A stretch of DNA of 18,880 bases from Anaerolineales bacterium UBA6663 (GTDB lineage Bacteria > Chloroflexota > Anaerolineae > Anaerolineales > UBA6663): the NCBI GenBank assembly GCA_002455335.1, contig DKKP01000173.1, positions 7,976-26,855 on the forward strand. The letters run 5' to 3'. A model generated the notes under the pieces. The model searched no databases, had not been told where the DNA came from, and saw nothing but the letters and a program-made list of their open reading frames with translations. This document shows positions 8,791 to 18,175 of this stretch, in pieces. The number at the start of each line of letters is the position of its first letter. The stretch's first letter is position 1. The translations under genes were made by a program, and so were the position numbers.

Positions 8791-9749
8791 CCACGCAGAC
8801 CCGTGAACGCCCGGCGTTCGCACAACCCTCGGCCGCGCTGCCTGGCGCGCCCCCGCTTGGGGGCTGGGCCGCACGTGAGGGCAGCGCTTACGCGTTCCTC
8901 TCGCTCTATGCGCTGGCGTTTATCGTCTTCATCGTGCTGCCGGTGCTGGCCGCCTTCGGCCTGTCGTTTACGTTCTTCGACACCATCCAGCCGCCGACCT
9001 TCACCGGGCTGAAGAACTATATCGTCCTGCTAACCCAGGACGATATCTTCATGCGGTATGTGCTCCCGAACACCGTGCAATTTGCGGTGCTTGTCGGCCC
9101 GGGCGGCTACGCCCTGGCCTTCATGCTGGCCTGGACTCTTGCGCAACTCCCAAAGCTGCCCCGAACGATCCTGGCCTTGATTCTGTATTCGCCGTCGATG
9201 ACGACCGGCGTGGCCATGACCGTGGTTTGGAAGACGATCTTCAGCGGCGACCAAAACGGCTACCTGAACAGCTTCCTGCTTGGGCTCAATCTGATCCAGG
9301 AACCGGTGCAGTGGTTGCAGTCGCCGCAGTACCTGATGACGATCATGATCCTGGTGACGCTCTGGAGCAGCATGGGCGTGGGTTTTCTGGCGATGCTGGC
9401 CGGCATCCTCGAGATCAATCCAGAGCTTTACGAGGCGGGCAGCCTGGATGGGATCAGCAATCGCTTTCAGGAGATCGTGCACATCACGATCCCGTCGATG
9501 CGGCCGCAGATGCTCTTTGGGGCCGTGATGGCGATCGTCGGGACGTTTCAGGCCGGGGCGATCGGCGTGACGCTTTCGGGCGGCAACCCGACACCCCAGT
9601 ATGCGGGGCAGCTGATCGTCAATCACATCGAGGATTTCGGCTTCCTGCGCTATGAGATGGGCTACGCCGCGGCGGTGTCGGTCGTGCTGCTGCTCATGGT
9701 GCTCTTCTTCTCGCGGCTGGCGAACCGGTTGTTCGCCGGGGAGGATTAG
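8787..9749 (+). CDS. Carbohydrate ABC transporter permease, MalF-type, pair 1
   Basis: A 320-residue inner-membrane subunit of a sugar importer. After a roughly 30-residue cytoplasmic N-terminus it has about six membrane segments, starting [18 protein letters not shown]. The cytoplasmic EAA loop that docks on the ATPase is present at about residue 216 (YEAGSLDG, ending ITIPSMRP). Its ATG overlaps the stop of the upstream binding protein (ATGA), and GGAGGG lies at 8778-8783. It forms a pair with the permease at 9753. No ATPase gene is nearby, so a shared MsmX/UgpC-type ATPase encoded elsewhere is expected. Confidence 0.93.
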   Translation: MTTQTRERPAFAQPSAALPGAPPLGGWAAREGSAYAFLSLYALAFIVFIVLPVLAAFGLSFTFFDTIQPPTFTGLKNYIVLLTQDDIFMRYVLPNTVQFAVLVGPGGYALAFMLAWTLAQLPKLPRTILALILYSPSMTTGVAMTVVWKTIFSGDQNGYLNSFLLGLNLIQEPVQWLQSPQYLMTIMILVTLWSSMGVGFLAMLAGILEINPELYEAGSLDGISNRFQEIVHITIPSMRPQMLFGAVMAIVGTFQAGAIGVTLSGGNPTPQYAGQLIVNHIEDFGFLRYEMGYAAAVSVVLLLMVLFFSRLANRLFAGED

Positions 9750-9752
9750 GCG

Positions 9753-10667
9753 ATGGCCACGCTCCGCCGGGCGTTGTTCAAGACCAATATACGCAACAGC
9801 GGGATCAACCCGCAGGGCTTTCACCCGAGCCAGATCAAGTTCTACGTGATCCTGGCGCCGCTCGTGGCCTTCATGCTGTTGCCCATGATCTTCATCTTCT
9901 CGCATGCTTTCAAGCCGCCGGATGAGCTCTTCGCCTTCCCGCCGCGGTTCTTTGTGGTCAACCCGACGCTCAAGAACTTCACCGATCTGTTCTCGAAGAT
10001 GTCGACATCGGGCGTACCCGTCAGTCGCTATCTTTTCAACAGCGTGCTGGTGACCGCCTTAACGGTCGGGGCCTCAATCTTGGTGTCGACCACGGCCGCC
10101 TACGCGCTCTCGAAGAAGCGCTTCAAGCTCAAGCAGACGTTGTTCGCGATCAATACGGTGGCGCTGATGTTCGTACCGATCGCGGTTACGATCCCCCGTT
10201 TCTTGATCATTGAGCGTCTGGCGCTGCTCGACAACTTCTGGGTGCACATCCTGCCCGGGTTGGCGATGCCGGTCGGGCTGTTCCTGATCAAGCAGTTCAT
10301 CGACGGCGTACCAGACGAGGTCGTCGAGGCGGCCCAAATCGACGGCGCCAACGACGTCCAGATCTACCTCACCGTGATCTTGCCCATGATCCTGCCGGCT
10401 GTGGCCACGATCGCGATCCTGACTTTTCAGGCGACCTGGAACAACGCCGAGACTTCGACGCTATACGTGACAAACGAGAGCCTGAAGACGTTTGCGTTCT
10501 ATCTCACGACCCTGACCGCGACCTCGGCGTCGACGGGGGCCAATACCGTGGCCGGGCAAGGGGTGGCTGCGGCGGCTTCATTGATCATGTTCCTGCCGAA
10601 CCTGATCATCTTCGTGCTCCTGCAAAGCCAGGTGATGAGCACGATGTCGCACTCGGGGTTGAAGTAA
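9753..10667 (+). CDS. Carbohydrate ABC transporter permease, MalG-type, pair 1
   Basis: A 304-residue membrane subunit, partner of the preceding permease, three bases downstream of its stop with GGGGAGGA just before the start. It begins with a short cytoplasmic tail and a membrane segment ([20 protein letters not shown]). It has the MalG-like first periplasmic loop (AFKPPDELF) and the EAA loop at about residue 192 ([12 protein letters not shown], ending ILPMILP). The C-terminal region has a long Ala/Gly/Thr/Ser-rich stretch ([20 protein letters not shown]) before the last membrane segment. Substrate is inferred from neighbours only. Confidence 0.93.
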   Translation: MATLRRALFKTNIRNSGINPQGFHPSQIKFYVILAPLVAFMLLPMIFIFSHAFKPPDELFAFPPRFFVVNPTLKNFTDLFSKMSTSGVPVSRYLFNSVLVTALTVGASILVSTTAAYALSKKRFKLKQTLFAINTVALMFVPIAVTIPRFLIIERLALLDNFWVHILPGLAMPVGLFLIKQFIDGVPDEVVEAAQIDGANDVQIYLTVILPMILPAVATIAILTFQATWNNAETSTLYVTNESLKTFAFYLTTLTATSASTGANTVAGQGVAAAASLIMFLPNLIIFVLLQSQVMSTMSHSGLK

Positions 10668-10679
10668 ACGGAGGCGCCG

Positions 10680-12719
10680 ATGCAGTGGATGTCAGCCTTG
10701 CGACGGTGGCCCACTCGGATCGCCCTGGCGTTGTGCGGCGTCGTCTGGGCTTTTGGCGCGTTGCGGGCGCCCGTGATCGCCGGCACGCCTTACAACACCT
10801 GGGCCGGTGGGCCGGGCGGCTACCTGGTGATGACTCAGGACGCTTACCGGCCGCTCGCCGAGATCACGCTCGATGTCGATGGCCCTGAAGATCTGTTCAT
10901 CGCGCCGGATGGTCTGATGTACATAGCCGACACTGGCAACGGCAGGATCGTCAAGCTTGATGATTTTGCCGTAGTGGCGACCTATGGCGAGGATGTGCTC
11001 GAGAGCCCGACCGGCGTCTTCGTCGACGCTGACGGCAAGATGACCATTGCCGATGCCGGAACCGATACGATCGTGATCCTCGACGGCTCAGGCCGGCTCG
11101 TCACCCAGTTCGGTCGCCCGAGCGAGCCGTTGTTTGGCAAAGATCGCGAATTCCTGCCGCGCAAGGTCGCTGTCGATGCCCGCAGGAACCTGTATGTCAT
11201 CAGCGAAGGCTCGGTCAACGGCGTCGTCCAGCTCAACGCAGCCGGGAACTTCATCGGCTACTTTGGCGCGAACTCCTCGGCGATGAGCCTCAAAATGATC
11301 CTGCAGCGACTCTTTCTGACCGAGGAGCAGCTCGATCAATTCGTCAAGAACGAAGCGGCTTCGCCCTCGAATCTGGTGATCGATCACCAGTCGCTGCTGT
11401 ACACGGTCACCGAGGGCACGTCGTACACCGAGAGCATCCGCAAGTACACGGTCTCGGGCAAGAACATCTTCCCGACGACCTGGGGCTCGACGACGTTTCG
11501 CGACATCCACGTCGACCCGGTTGGGCTTGTGGTGGCTGTCGATCAGAGCGGCGCGATCGCAGAGTATGACCAGAATGGCCGATTGCTCTTCGTTTTTGGC
11601 TCGGGCGATGAGGGCGGCGAACGGCTTGGAACGTTGACCGACCCGGTCGCCATCGACGGCGCCGGCGAGCGATTGTACGTGCTCGACAAGGAGCGCAACG
11701 CGGTCGTGGTGTACGAGACCACGGCTTTCGCGAAAAAGGTCCATGAAGGCGTCCGCCGATACATCGAGGGCTACTACGCCGAGGCGAAGCCGTTCTTCGA
11801 GGAAGTGCTCGACTTCAATGGCTCGTTTATCCTCTCATACCAGGCGATCGCCGATGCTTACTTCAAGGCCGGCGACTATCCGCAGGCGCTGACCGCCTAC
11901 CGCTATGCCGAAGATCGACGCGGCTACTCGCAGGCTTTCTGGGAGCTGCGCAACGTGGTGCTCCAGCGCACACTGACGCAGGCGCTTGGAGGGTTGGCCG
12001 GGCTCTGGGTCGTGACCGTGGTAGCCGGCCGGCTGGATCGTCGGCAGGGCTGGTCGAAACCGTGGCGCGAACGTCTGCGTGCGTTGCAGCGTTTCCGGCT
12101 GGTCGACGACTTCGTCTTCCTGTTTCGCTTCATCAAGCAACCCGTCGACAGCTTCTACTACATCAAAACCGGCGAGCGCGGCAGTCTGCGCTTCGCGCTC
12201 CTGCTGTACACCTGGGTGCTGGCGCTTCGTGTCCTCGTCGTCTATGCCACGAGTTTCGTCTTTAGTCCATACTCCACCCTGGCCTATTTCCGGATCGAAG
12301 ACGAGATCGTGCCGGCGCTGTTGATCATTGCCTTGTGGAACGCCGCGAATTACCTTGTGTCGACGATCAGCGATGGCGAGGGAAGGGTGCGCGACGTGAT
12401 CATCGGCAGCGCATATAGCCTGTTTCCGTATGCGCTCTTTGGGCTTCCGATCGCGCTGGTGTCTAACCTGTTGACCCAGAACGAGGTGTTCGTCTTTACC
12501 TTCTCGACCAATCTGATGTGGGGCTGGGTCGGGATCATGCTGTTCATCATGGTCAAGGAGATCCACAATTACACGTTCTCCGAGACGATCCGGAACGTCC
12601 TGACGACTTTGTTCACCATGGCCTTGTTCCTGCTGACCGGCTACATCCTGTATGTGCTCTTCAATCAGCTTTATGAGTTCGTCTATGCCATCGTTCAGGA
12701 GGTTGGCCTCCGTGTCTGA
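10680..12719 (+). CDS. NHL beta-propeller, TPR and Yip1-type membrane protein fusion
   Basis: A 679-residue protein of unknown function with three recognisable parts. An N-terminal signal or membrane segment (about 12-34) is followed by an NHL-type propeller (about 40-350) with blades such as [15 protein letters not shown] at 80-94, [22 protein letters not shown] and [16 protein letters not shown] tetratricopeptide-like helical pair (about 356-424; [29 protein letters not shown]) comes next. The C-terminal third has a membrane segment near 430-450 and, after [12 protein letters not shown] (about 490), about five more membrane segments resembling the Yip1 domain. The propeller and TPR should lie outside, anchored by the C-terminus. 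GGAGG precedes the ATG. It sits between two permease pairs, beside a DUF5696 protein, so a scaffold or docking role for glucan uptake is likely but unproven. Confidence 0.8.
   Translation: MQWMSALRRWPTRIALALCGVVWAFGALRAPVIAGTPYNTWAGGPGGYLVMTQDAYRPLAEITLDVDGPEDLFIAPDGLMYIADTGNGRIVKLDDFAVVATYGEDVLESPTGVFVDADGKMTIADAGTDTIVILDGSGRLVTQFGRPSEPLFGKDREFLPRKVAVDARRNLYVISEGSVNGVVQLNAAGNFIGYFGANSSAMSLKMILQRLFLTEEQLDQFVKNEAASPSNLVIDHQSLLYTVTEGTSYTESIRKYTVSGKNIFPTTWGSTTFRDIHVDPVGLVVAVDQSGAIAEYDQNGRLLFVFGSGDEGGERLGTLTDPVAIDGAGERLYVLDKERNAVVVYETTAFAKKVHEGVRRYIEGYYAEAKPFFEEVLDFNGSFILSYQAIADAYFKAGDYPQALTAYRYAEDRRGYSQAFWELRNVVLQRTLTQALGGLAGLWVVTVVAGRLDRRQGWSKPWRERLRALQRFRLVDDFVFLFRFIKQPVDSFYYIKTGERGSLRFALLLYTWVLALRVLVVYATSFVFSPYSTLAYFRIEDEIVPALLIIALWNAANYLVSTISDGEGRVRDVIIGSAYSLFPYALFGLPIALVSNLLTQNEVFVFTFSTNLMWGWVGIMLFIMVKEIHNYTFSETIRNVLTTLFTMALFLLTGYILYVLFNQLYEFVYAIVQEVGLRV
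12697..12702 (+). promoter_or_regulatory. Ribosome binding site deciding the DUF5696 start
   Basis: A perfect AGGAGG lies 9 bases before GTG 12712. In-frame alternatives upstream (ATG 12685, TTG/other before it) have no such site and lie deep inside the preceding gene. Confidence 0.6.
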
Positions 12720-14940
12720 GCGACTTCGACCCCTCCTTGGGCTGCTCATCGTCGGGTTGGCGTTTGCCGGGCTCGGCCGGGGTCGCACCGCCCAGGCCGT
12801 GAGCCGCGATCCCTCACTGCTTGCCGCGCGCAGCCTGGCGATCTCGGCCCCTTCCGTCGCCGTCCTGGCGCCGTCCCAGGTTGGCGCCTTTGAGCTTGTG
12901 GCCGAAAACGTCGGTTTCGAGTTGTGGGCCGACCCAGCGACGTTGGCGTTTCAGGTTGTGGATCGACGAACCGGCTATGTGTGGAACTCGAACCTGACCG
13001 AGGTCACGCCCGAGGATAAGCTCAACAAGACCTGGACCGCGTTTGCTAAGAGCGGGGTAAGCATCGATGTGCTCGATCGCAAGGCGATCAGCGACCGCTA
13101 TTCGATTGTCAATTCCGAGCACACGCTTGATTTCAAGAAGACCGGCCAGGGCTTCGAGGGCGTGGTGAGTTTCACGGATGTCGGCGTCACGCTCACCGTG
13201 CGCGTGCAACTCGAGGGAGCCGGCGTGCAGGTCGAGCTTCCCTTCGACGACATTCAGCAGACCAACCCGGATTTCAAGCTCGGGACGGCCCACGTCTATC
13301 CGTTTTTCGGCGCCACCCGTGAGGCGGAGGTCACGGGCTATATGCTGATCCCGGATGGCACGGGCAGCCTGATCCGGTTCGCCGAGGACACCCGCGCACG
13401 CAACATCTTTTACGGCCGCTACTATGGCGCCGACCTCGGGATGGTCAGCGAGCTGCCCTGGGATCCGCTGGTCAACCCGGCCGCGCCCCTCCGCGCGCCC
13501 GTCATCGGGATGGCTCATGGCGAGGGTGAGAACGCCTTTGTGACGATCGTCGAGTCGGGGGCGCCGTACGCCGAGTTGCAGGCCCATCCGGCAGGCGTGA
13601 TCACACGCTTCAATTTCCTGTACAACGCCTTTATCTACAACGAGAGCTATTTTCAGGCGACAAACCGATCGGGCGCCGGCGTCACGGTGCTGCAGCCGGC
13701 TACGAACGGCTTCGACGTCCGAATGCGCTATCGTTTTTTGGCAAACGCCGAAGCCGATTACGTCGGGATGGCCCGGAGTTATCAAGAGTACCTGATCGAC
13801 CATGATGCGCTTCGCGATCGAATCGCGCCGTCCGACGCTATCGGGATCCACCTCGAGTTCCTGGGAGGCGAGCGCGAGCGCGTGCTGTGGTGGCATCGCT
13901 TCATCCCCATGACGACAATCGATCAGATGGCCGTGATCCTCGACGAGCTCGACTTGCCGAACGTCGACGCGACATACTACGGCTGGCAGCCGCTTGGCGC
14001 TGCCTCCCAGCCTCCAACGTCGATGAAGCTCGACGCCAATCTCGGCTCGCTTGACCAGTTGGCGGACCTCGCCTCCGATCTGGCGGAGAACGGCTCGAGG
14101 ATCAACCTGTACCTCGACCCGCAAATCGCCCTGCGCGACGACACAGGGTACTCACCGCGGAACGACCTGGCGCTTTCGATCACGAATCAGAACCTCTTCG
14201 GCTACAGCCGCGGCAATGCATACCATTACTTCACCGTGGATACGATTGAGCGTCGGTTTGCGGCGTTGAACGAGTCGCTCGCCGAGCGTTTGCCGGGTGT
14301 CGGCCTGGCTGTGGATGGCATGGGCTCGGTCGTCTACAGCGATTTTCGCGACAACCGCGAGCTCAATCGCGTTGCGGCCGTCGAGCGTTTTCGGGCCGCC
14401 TGGGAAGATGCGCCAGTGGATCTCGCGTTCTACGGGGCCAACGATTACGCATTCAGCGCCATGGATGCTTATTACGAACTGCCGCTCTCCGACAACGGGT
14501 ATCTGTTTACCAGCGAGCCAGTGCCCTTCCTGCCGATCGTGCTCGCCGGGTATGTGCCGGCCTATGGCCCGGTGCTCAATTTCTCGTCAGACATGCACGC
14601 CGATTTGTTGCGGCATGCCGATTACGGCATCTACCCGACGTTCTTTCTGACCCACGATATCACGGCCCGAATCCTGAACACGAACTCGAGCTGGATCTAC
14701 ACCTCATCCGCGAGTCAGTGGTCGGCCGAGATCCGCGACGCTTACGCCTGGCTCGATGCGCGTTTGGGGCCAGTGCGTGGCGAGCCGATCGTGGCCCGTG
14801 AACGCCTGGCGCGAGATGTCTTTGCCACGACCTTCGGCAACGGACGGGCCATCGTCGTCAACTATGCCGCCACGACGTATCGGGGCGACGGGTTCACGGT
14901 CGGTCCCGAAGATGCCGTGCTCCTGGAGGTTGCGCCGTGA
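12712..14940 (+). CDS. DUF5696-like secreted protein, probable glycosidase-like barrel
   Basis: About 742 residues starting at GTG 12712, overlapping the previous gene by 8 bases. Residues 1-29 form a signal peptide ([15 protein letters not shown], then TAQA). The first 350 residues or so look like a beta-sandwich ([40 protein letters not shown]). A likely TIM barrel follows, with HLEFLGGE (Glu382), [20 protein letters not shown] (Asp469), [14 protein letters not shown] (Asp535) and FYGANDYAF, ending in a small beta domain. A sandwich plus barrel with acidic residues at strand ends is the plan of several glycosidase clans, so it may act on the imported glucan. I recall the family as DUF5696, without a known activity. 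It ends in a GTGA overlap with the next permease. A non-catalytic glycan-binding role is the alternative. Confidence 0.75.
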   Translation: MSERLRPLLGLLIVGLAFAGLGRGRTAQAVSRDPSLLAARSLAISAPSVAVLAPSQVGAFELVAENVGFELWADPATLAFQVVDRRTGYVWNSNLTEVTPEDKLNKTWTAFAKSGVSIDVLDRKAISDRYSIVNSEHTLDFKKTGQGFEGVVSFTDVGVTLTVRVQLEGAGVQVELPFDDIQQTNPDFKLGTAHVYPFFGATREAEVTGYMLIPDGTGSLIRFAEDTRARNIFYGRYYGADLGMVSELPWDPLVNPAAPLRAPVIGMAHGEGENAFVTIVESGAPYAELQAHPAGVITRFNFLYNAFIYNESYFQATNRSGAGVTVLQPATNGFDVRMRYRFLANAEADYVGMARSYQEYLIDHDALRDRIAPSDAIGIHLEFLGGERERVLWWHRFIPMTTIDQMAVILDELDLPNVDATYYGWQPLGAASQPPTSMKLDANLGSLDQLADLASDLAENGSRINLYLDPQIALRDDTGYSPRNDLALSITNQNLFGYSRGNAYHYFTVDTIERRFAALNESLAERLPGVGLAVDGMGSVVYSDFRDNRELNRVAAVERFRAAWEDAPVDLAFYGANDYAFSAMDAYYELPLSDNGYLFTSEPVPFLPIVLAGYVPAYGPVLNFSSDMHADLLRHADYGIYPTFFLTHDITARILNTNSSWIYTSSASQWSAEIRDAYAWLDARLGPVRGEPIVARERLARDVFATTFGNGRAIVVNYAATTYRGDGFTVGPEDAVLLEVAP

Positions 14941-15827
14941 ACCCGACACGACAGCTTCGCCGGGGCGAGATGCGCCACGGCACTCGCGAAGCGCTTCATG
15001 GCTACGGCTTCGTCTTGATCTGGATCGTCGGCTTCTCGATCTTCACCCTCGCGCCGTTGGTACAGACGTTCATCTACAGCCTGAACCAGGTCACGGTCGA
15101 GGCCACCGGCGTGTCGACGAAATTCGTCGAGTGGGCCAATTACTCGCGGGCGCTCTTCACCGACCCGACGTTCGTTGAGTTGCTGATCGGCTACACGATC
15201 GAGACCCTGGTTTCTCTGCCGATCATCCTGATCTTTTCGCTGATCATCGCCCTGTTCCTCAACCTGGAGTTCAAGGGCAAAGGGTTGTTCCGCACGATCT
15301 TCTTTTTGCCTGTGGTCATCACCAGCGGGCCGGTGATCAAGGAGTTGACCGAGCAGGGCGCGACCTCCACGGCCGGGTTGGCGCAGGTCCAGGCTGTCGC
15401 CGATTTCCTGGCGGAGTTGCCGGTCTCGGTGCGCACGCCTGTCGAGTACTTGTTGACCTCGTTCGTCTTGATCCTGTGGTTCTCGGGGGTGCAGATCTTG
15501 ATCTATCTGTCGAGCCTGCAAAAGATCGACAAGAGCCTTTACGAGGCCGCGGCGATTGACGGCGCCTCGGCCTGGGAGTCGTTCTGGAAGATTACGTTGC
15601 CGTCGCTGACGCCGACCACGCTGGTGATCGCGATTTATACGATTATCACGCTCTCGCATTTCTCCGAGAACAAAGTGCTCAAATACATCTACGGCCAGAC
15701 CTACGCGGTCGAGGGTGGGATCGGCTATGCAAGCGCGATGTCCTTCGTCTACTTCCTGGTATTGGCCACGATCCTGGCGCTGGCCTTCTTGCTCCTGCGC
15801 CCGTCGGCCAGCCCGCGGAGCGCCTGA
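14937..15827 (+). CDS. Carbohydrate ABC transporter permease, MalF-type, pair 2
   Basis: A 296-residue membrane subunit of a second importer. The GTG start overlaps the stop of the DUF5696-like gene (GTGA), with GGAGGT 6 bases before it. A cytoplasmic tail of about 20 residues precedes the first membrane segment (GFVLIWIVGFSIFTLAPLV). The EAA loop lies at about residue 203 (LYEAAAIDGASAWESF, ending TLPSLTP). It differs clearly in sequence from the pair 1 permease, including an inserted stretch around 140-170 (TEQGATSTAGLAQVQ), so it is not a recent duplicate. Tight coupling to the DUF5696-like gene suggests that the two work together. Confidence 0.93.
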   Translation: MNPTRQLRRGEMRHGTREALHGYGFVLIWIVGFSIFTLAPLVQTFIYSLNQVTVEATGVSTKFVEWANYSRALFTDPTFVELLIGYTIETLVSLPIILIFSLIIALFLNLEFKGKGLFRTIFFLPVVITSGPVIKELTEQGATSTAGLAQVQAVADFLAELPVSVRTPVEYLLTSFVLILWFSGVQILIYLSSLQKIDKSLYEAAAIDGASAWESFWKITLPSLTPTTLVIAIYTIITLSHFSENKVLKYIYGQTYAVEGGIGYASAMSFVYFLVLATILALAFLLLRPSASPRSA

Positions 15828-15836
15828 GAGTCAGCC

Positions 15837-16766
15837 ATGAACCGAGATCAACTGGCCCACTGGAAGGGCGTGCTGTTTGGCAACCGCACGAGCTACGGCG
15901 TGGTCTTCACGGCCATCTTGTACGCACTACTGATCGCCATCGGCTTTGTGTATCTGTACCCCTTGCTCTTCATGTTCGTCACGAGCTTGAAGTCGCCCGA
16001 TGACTTGCTCAACCCGATGGTGCAATGGGTGCCGACCGAGCTCTTCCTGGGGAACTACGAGAAGGCCTTCAAGGTGCTCGACTATCTGGCCACGCTGGCC
16101 TCATCGGCACTGGTCAGCGTCGTGCCGTCACTGATCCAGACTCTGGTGTGTTCGGTGGTCGGGTACGGCCTGGCCCGGTACCAGTTCCCGGGCAAGACCC
16201 TGATGATCGGCCTGATCCTTGCGACCTTCGTCATCCCGGCCCAGAGCACAGTCATCCCGCAAATGCTCACCTATCGCGATCTCGGGCTATTGGGCTCGCT
16301 ATGGTCTCTGATCTTGCCGGCATTGGGCGCCCAGGGCTTCAACAGCGCCATCTTCATCCTGATCTTCTATCAGACCTTCCTGTCGCTCCCAAAGGTGCTC
16401 GAGGAGGCAGCTCGGCTCGATGGCGCGTCGGACCTCGAGATCTTCATCCGGGTCGGTCTGCCGGCCGCCGCACCGGCGTTCATCGTCTCGATCATCTTCT
16501 CGATCGTCTGGTACTGGAACGAGACTTATCTGACCGTGGTCTTCCTCGAGGGTGGGGTCCAGACTCTGCCGATGCAGTTGTCGAAATTCGTCCAGGCCTA
16601 CGAGAACCTGTATCCGCCAGGTGTGGTCAATGTGCTCGATCGCCTCAACGAAGCTGTCAAGCTGGCGGGGACCTTTTTGAACATCCTGCCGCTGCTGGCC
16701 ATGTACTTCGTTCTACAGCGGTGGTTTGTCGAATCGGTCGAGCGATCGGGGATCACGGGTGAATAA
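15837..16766 (+). CDS. Carbohydrate ABC transporter permease, MalG-type, pair 2
   Basis: A 309-residue membrane subunit, nine bases downstream of its partner. It has about six membrane segments starting AILYALLIAIGFVYLYPLLFMF, the MalG-like loop SLKSPDDLL, and the EAA loop at about residue 190 (LEEAARLDGASDLEIF, ending GLPAAAP). The WYWNETYLTVVFLEGG segment after the EAA loop is characteristic of sugar permeases of this type. The stop codon overlaps the start of the glucanase gene by 8 bases. Either binding protein in the operon could feed this pair. Confidence 0.93.
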   Translation: MNRDQLAHWKGVLFGNRTSYGVVFTAILYALLIAIGFVYLYPLLFMFVTSLKSPDDLLNPMVQWVPTELFLGNYEKAFKVLDYLATLASSALVSVVPSLIQTLVCSVVGYGLARYQFPGKTLMIGLILATFVIPAQSTVIPQMLTYRDLGLLGSLWSLILPALGAQGFNSAIFILIFYQTFLSLPKVLEEAARLDGASDLEIFIRVGLPAAAPAFIVSIIFSIVWYWNETYLTVVFLEGGVQTLPMQLSKFVQAYENLYPPGVVNVLDRLNEAVKLAGTFLNILPLLAMYFVLQRWFVESVERSGITGE

Positions 16767-18162
16767 GCTCAGTCGCTTCACGTTGGCGGTCTCTCTGGCG
16801 CTCACTGCCTGCGGGCCGCGGGCGCCATCCGTGGCACCCGCTTCTGAGCCCTCGCGCCCCGTGCCGGTGACCGCCACTCCGGTCACCGCAGCCCCGACGT
16901 CGACGACTGTCGTCTTTCCGACCGCAACGCTTGCGCCGGTTCCGCCGACCGTCCCGGCTCCAGCCGATCCAGACGAGGTCATCGCGGCCGAGATGCGCGG
17001 ATCGTTCGATTTCTTCTGGGAGCAGGCCAACACCGATCCAGGTAGCCCCGGGTACGGTCTGATCCGCGATCGGCACCCCGGGTCACCAGGGATCGCCAGC
17101 ATCGCGTCGGTCGGTTTCGGGTTGACGGCCTACGTGATCGGGGTCGAGCAGGGCTACGTTGCGCGCGAGCAGGCGGCCGATCGGGCGGAACGCACGCTCG
17201 ACACGCTGCTTGGGCTCGACCGACACGAGGGCTTCTTCTTCCACTTTCTCGATATCGAGACTGGCGAGCGCGCCTGGGAAAGTGAGGTGTCGTCGATCGA
17301 CACCGCGATCTTGCTGATGGGCGTGCTCACGGCGGGCCAGTACTTCGGTGGTGCCACGGCAGGCAAAGCCCAGGAGTTGTATGCCGGGGTCAACTTCCCG
17401 TGGTTCCTCGACGACGAACGGCAGATGTTCTATATGGCCTATCGCCCCGAGAACGGCTTTGAGGGGCACTGGGATTTCTATGCCGAGCAATTGATGCTCT
17501 ACGTCCTCGCCGCTGGCTCGGAGACGCACCCAGTCGATGCGCGTCCATACCAGACCTTCACCCGACATACGGCCGCATTCCGCGATGGGGAGCCATTCAT
17601 CCATTCGTGGTTCAACTCGATCTTCACGTATCAGTTCAGTCACGCCTGGATCGATTTCCGCGGCCGTGTCGACGCCGATGGGGTGGATTGGTTCGCGAAC
17701 TCCGTGGCCGCGGCGCGCGCGCACTACGATTTCGCCGTGTATATGGATGCCAAGTACGAGACACTTGGGCCCTATGCCTGGGGGCTGTCGGCCTCGGATG
17801 GGCCGACGGGGTACAACGGCCTTTACGGCGCGCCGCCTTCGGGCTTCGACAATCGCCAGCACAGGGTCGACGACACCGTGCCGCCGTACGGCGCGATCGC
17901 TTCGATCCTGTTTGCGCCGGCAGAGGCGCGCCAGGCGCTTCTGTACTATGCTTCGCTGCCGGATCTGCAAAGCCCTTACGGCTTCAAGGACGCCTTCAAT
18001 CTGACCGAGGGTTGGTACGCAACCGATGTGATCGGAATCGATAAGGGGATCACGCTCTTGATGCTCGCCAACGCTCAAGACGACACAGTTTATCGATCTG
18101 CGATGCAGGCCGGGCCGGTCGCACGGGGTCTGGAGCGGTTGGGCATCCTGCCCGCCAAGTAG
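16759..18162 (+). CDS. GH144-type endo-beta-1,2-glucanase lipoprotein
   Basis: About 467 residues from GTG 16759, with CGGGGA 7 bases upstream. The lipoprotein signal ends in L-T-A-C (Cys18); a linker rich in Pro, Thr, Val and Ala (about 20-75) then holds the enzyme off the membrane. The catalytic domain (about 76-467) fits the PF10091/GH144 (alpha/alpha)6 family: SFDFFWEQAN, IASIASVGFGLTAYVIG, FFFHFLDIETGERAWESEVSSIDTA (Asp165, Glu176, Asp181), SHAWIDFRG (Asp299), WGLSASDGP, and DAFNLTEGW with GIDKG (Asp428). Known GH144 enzymes cut beta-1,2-glucan to sophoro-oligosaccharides, though some are exo-acting. I do not assign the catalytic acid. This gene is the main evidence for the substrate of the whole locus. 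An extension to a TTG at 16726 is unlikely because it would spoil the signal peptide. Confidence 0.87.
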   Translation: MNKLSRFTLAVSLALTACGPRAPSVAPASEPSRPVPVTATPVTAAPTSTTVVFPTATLAPVPPTVPAPADPDEVIAAEMRGSFDFFWEQANTDPGSPGYGLIRDRHPGSPGIASIASVGFGLTAYVIGVEQGYVAREQAADRAERTLDTLLGLDRHEGFFFHFLDIETGERAWESEVSSIDTAILLMGVLTAGQYFGGATAGKAQELYAGVNFPWFLDDERQMFYMAYRPENGFEGHWDFYAEQLMLYVLAAGSETHPVDARPYQTFTRHTAAFRDGEPFIHSWFNSIFTYQFSHAWIDFRGRVDADGVDWFANSVAAARAHYDFAVYMDAKYETLGPYAWGLSASDGPTGYNGLYGAPPSGFDNRQHRVDDTVPPYGAIASILFAPAEARQALLYYASLPDLQSPYGFKDAFNLTEGWYATDVIGIDKGITLLMLANAQDDTVYRSAMQAGPVARGLERLGILPAK

Positions 18163-18175
18163 AGGAGTCTGTCGC

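Noticed and set aside
12814..14124. Minus-strand open frame of 436 codons
   Set aside because: Antisense shadow of the DUF5696-like gene with no domain or ribosome site.
8787..16766. Second permease pair as a recent tandem duplication of the first
   Set aside because: The EAA loops and membrane segments differ throughout, and pair 2 has its own insertions. They are distant paralogues at most.
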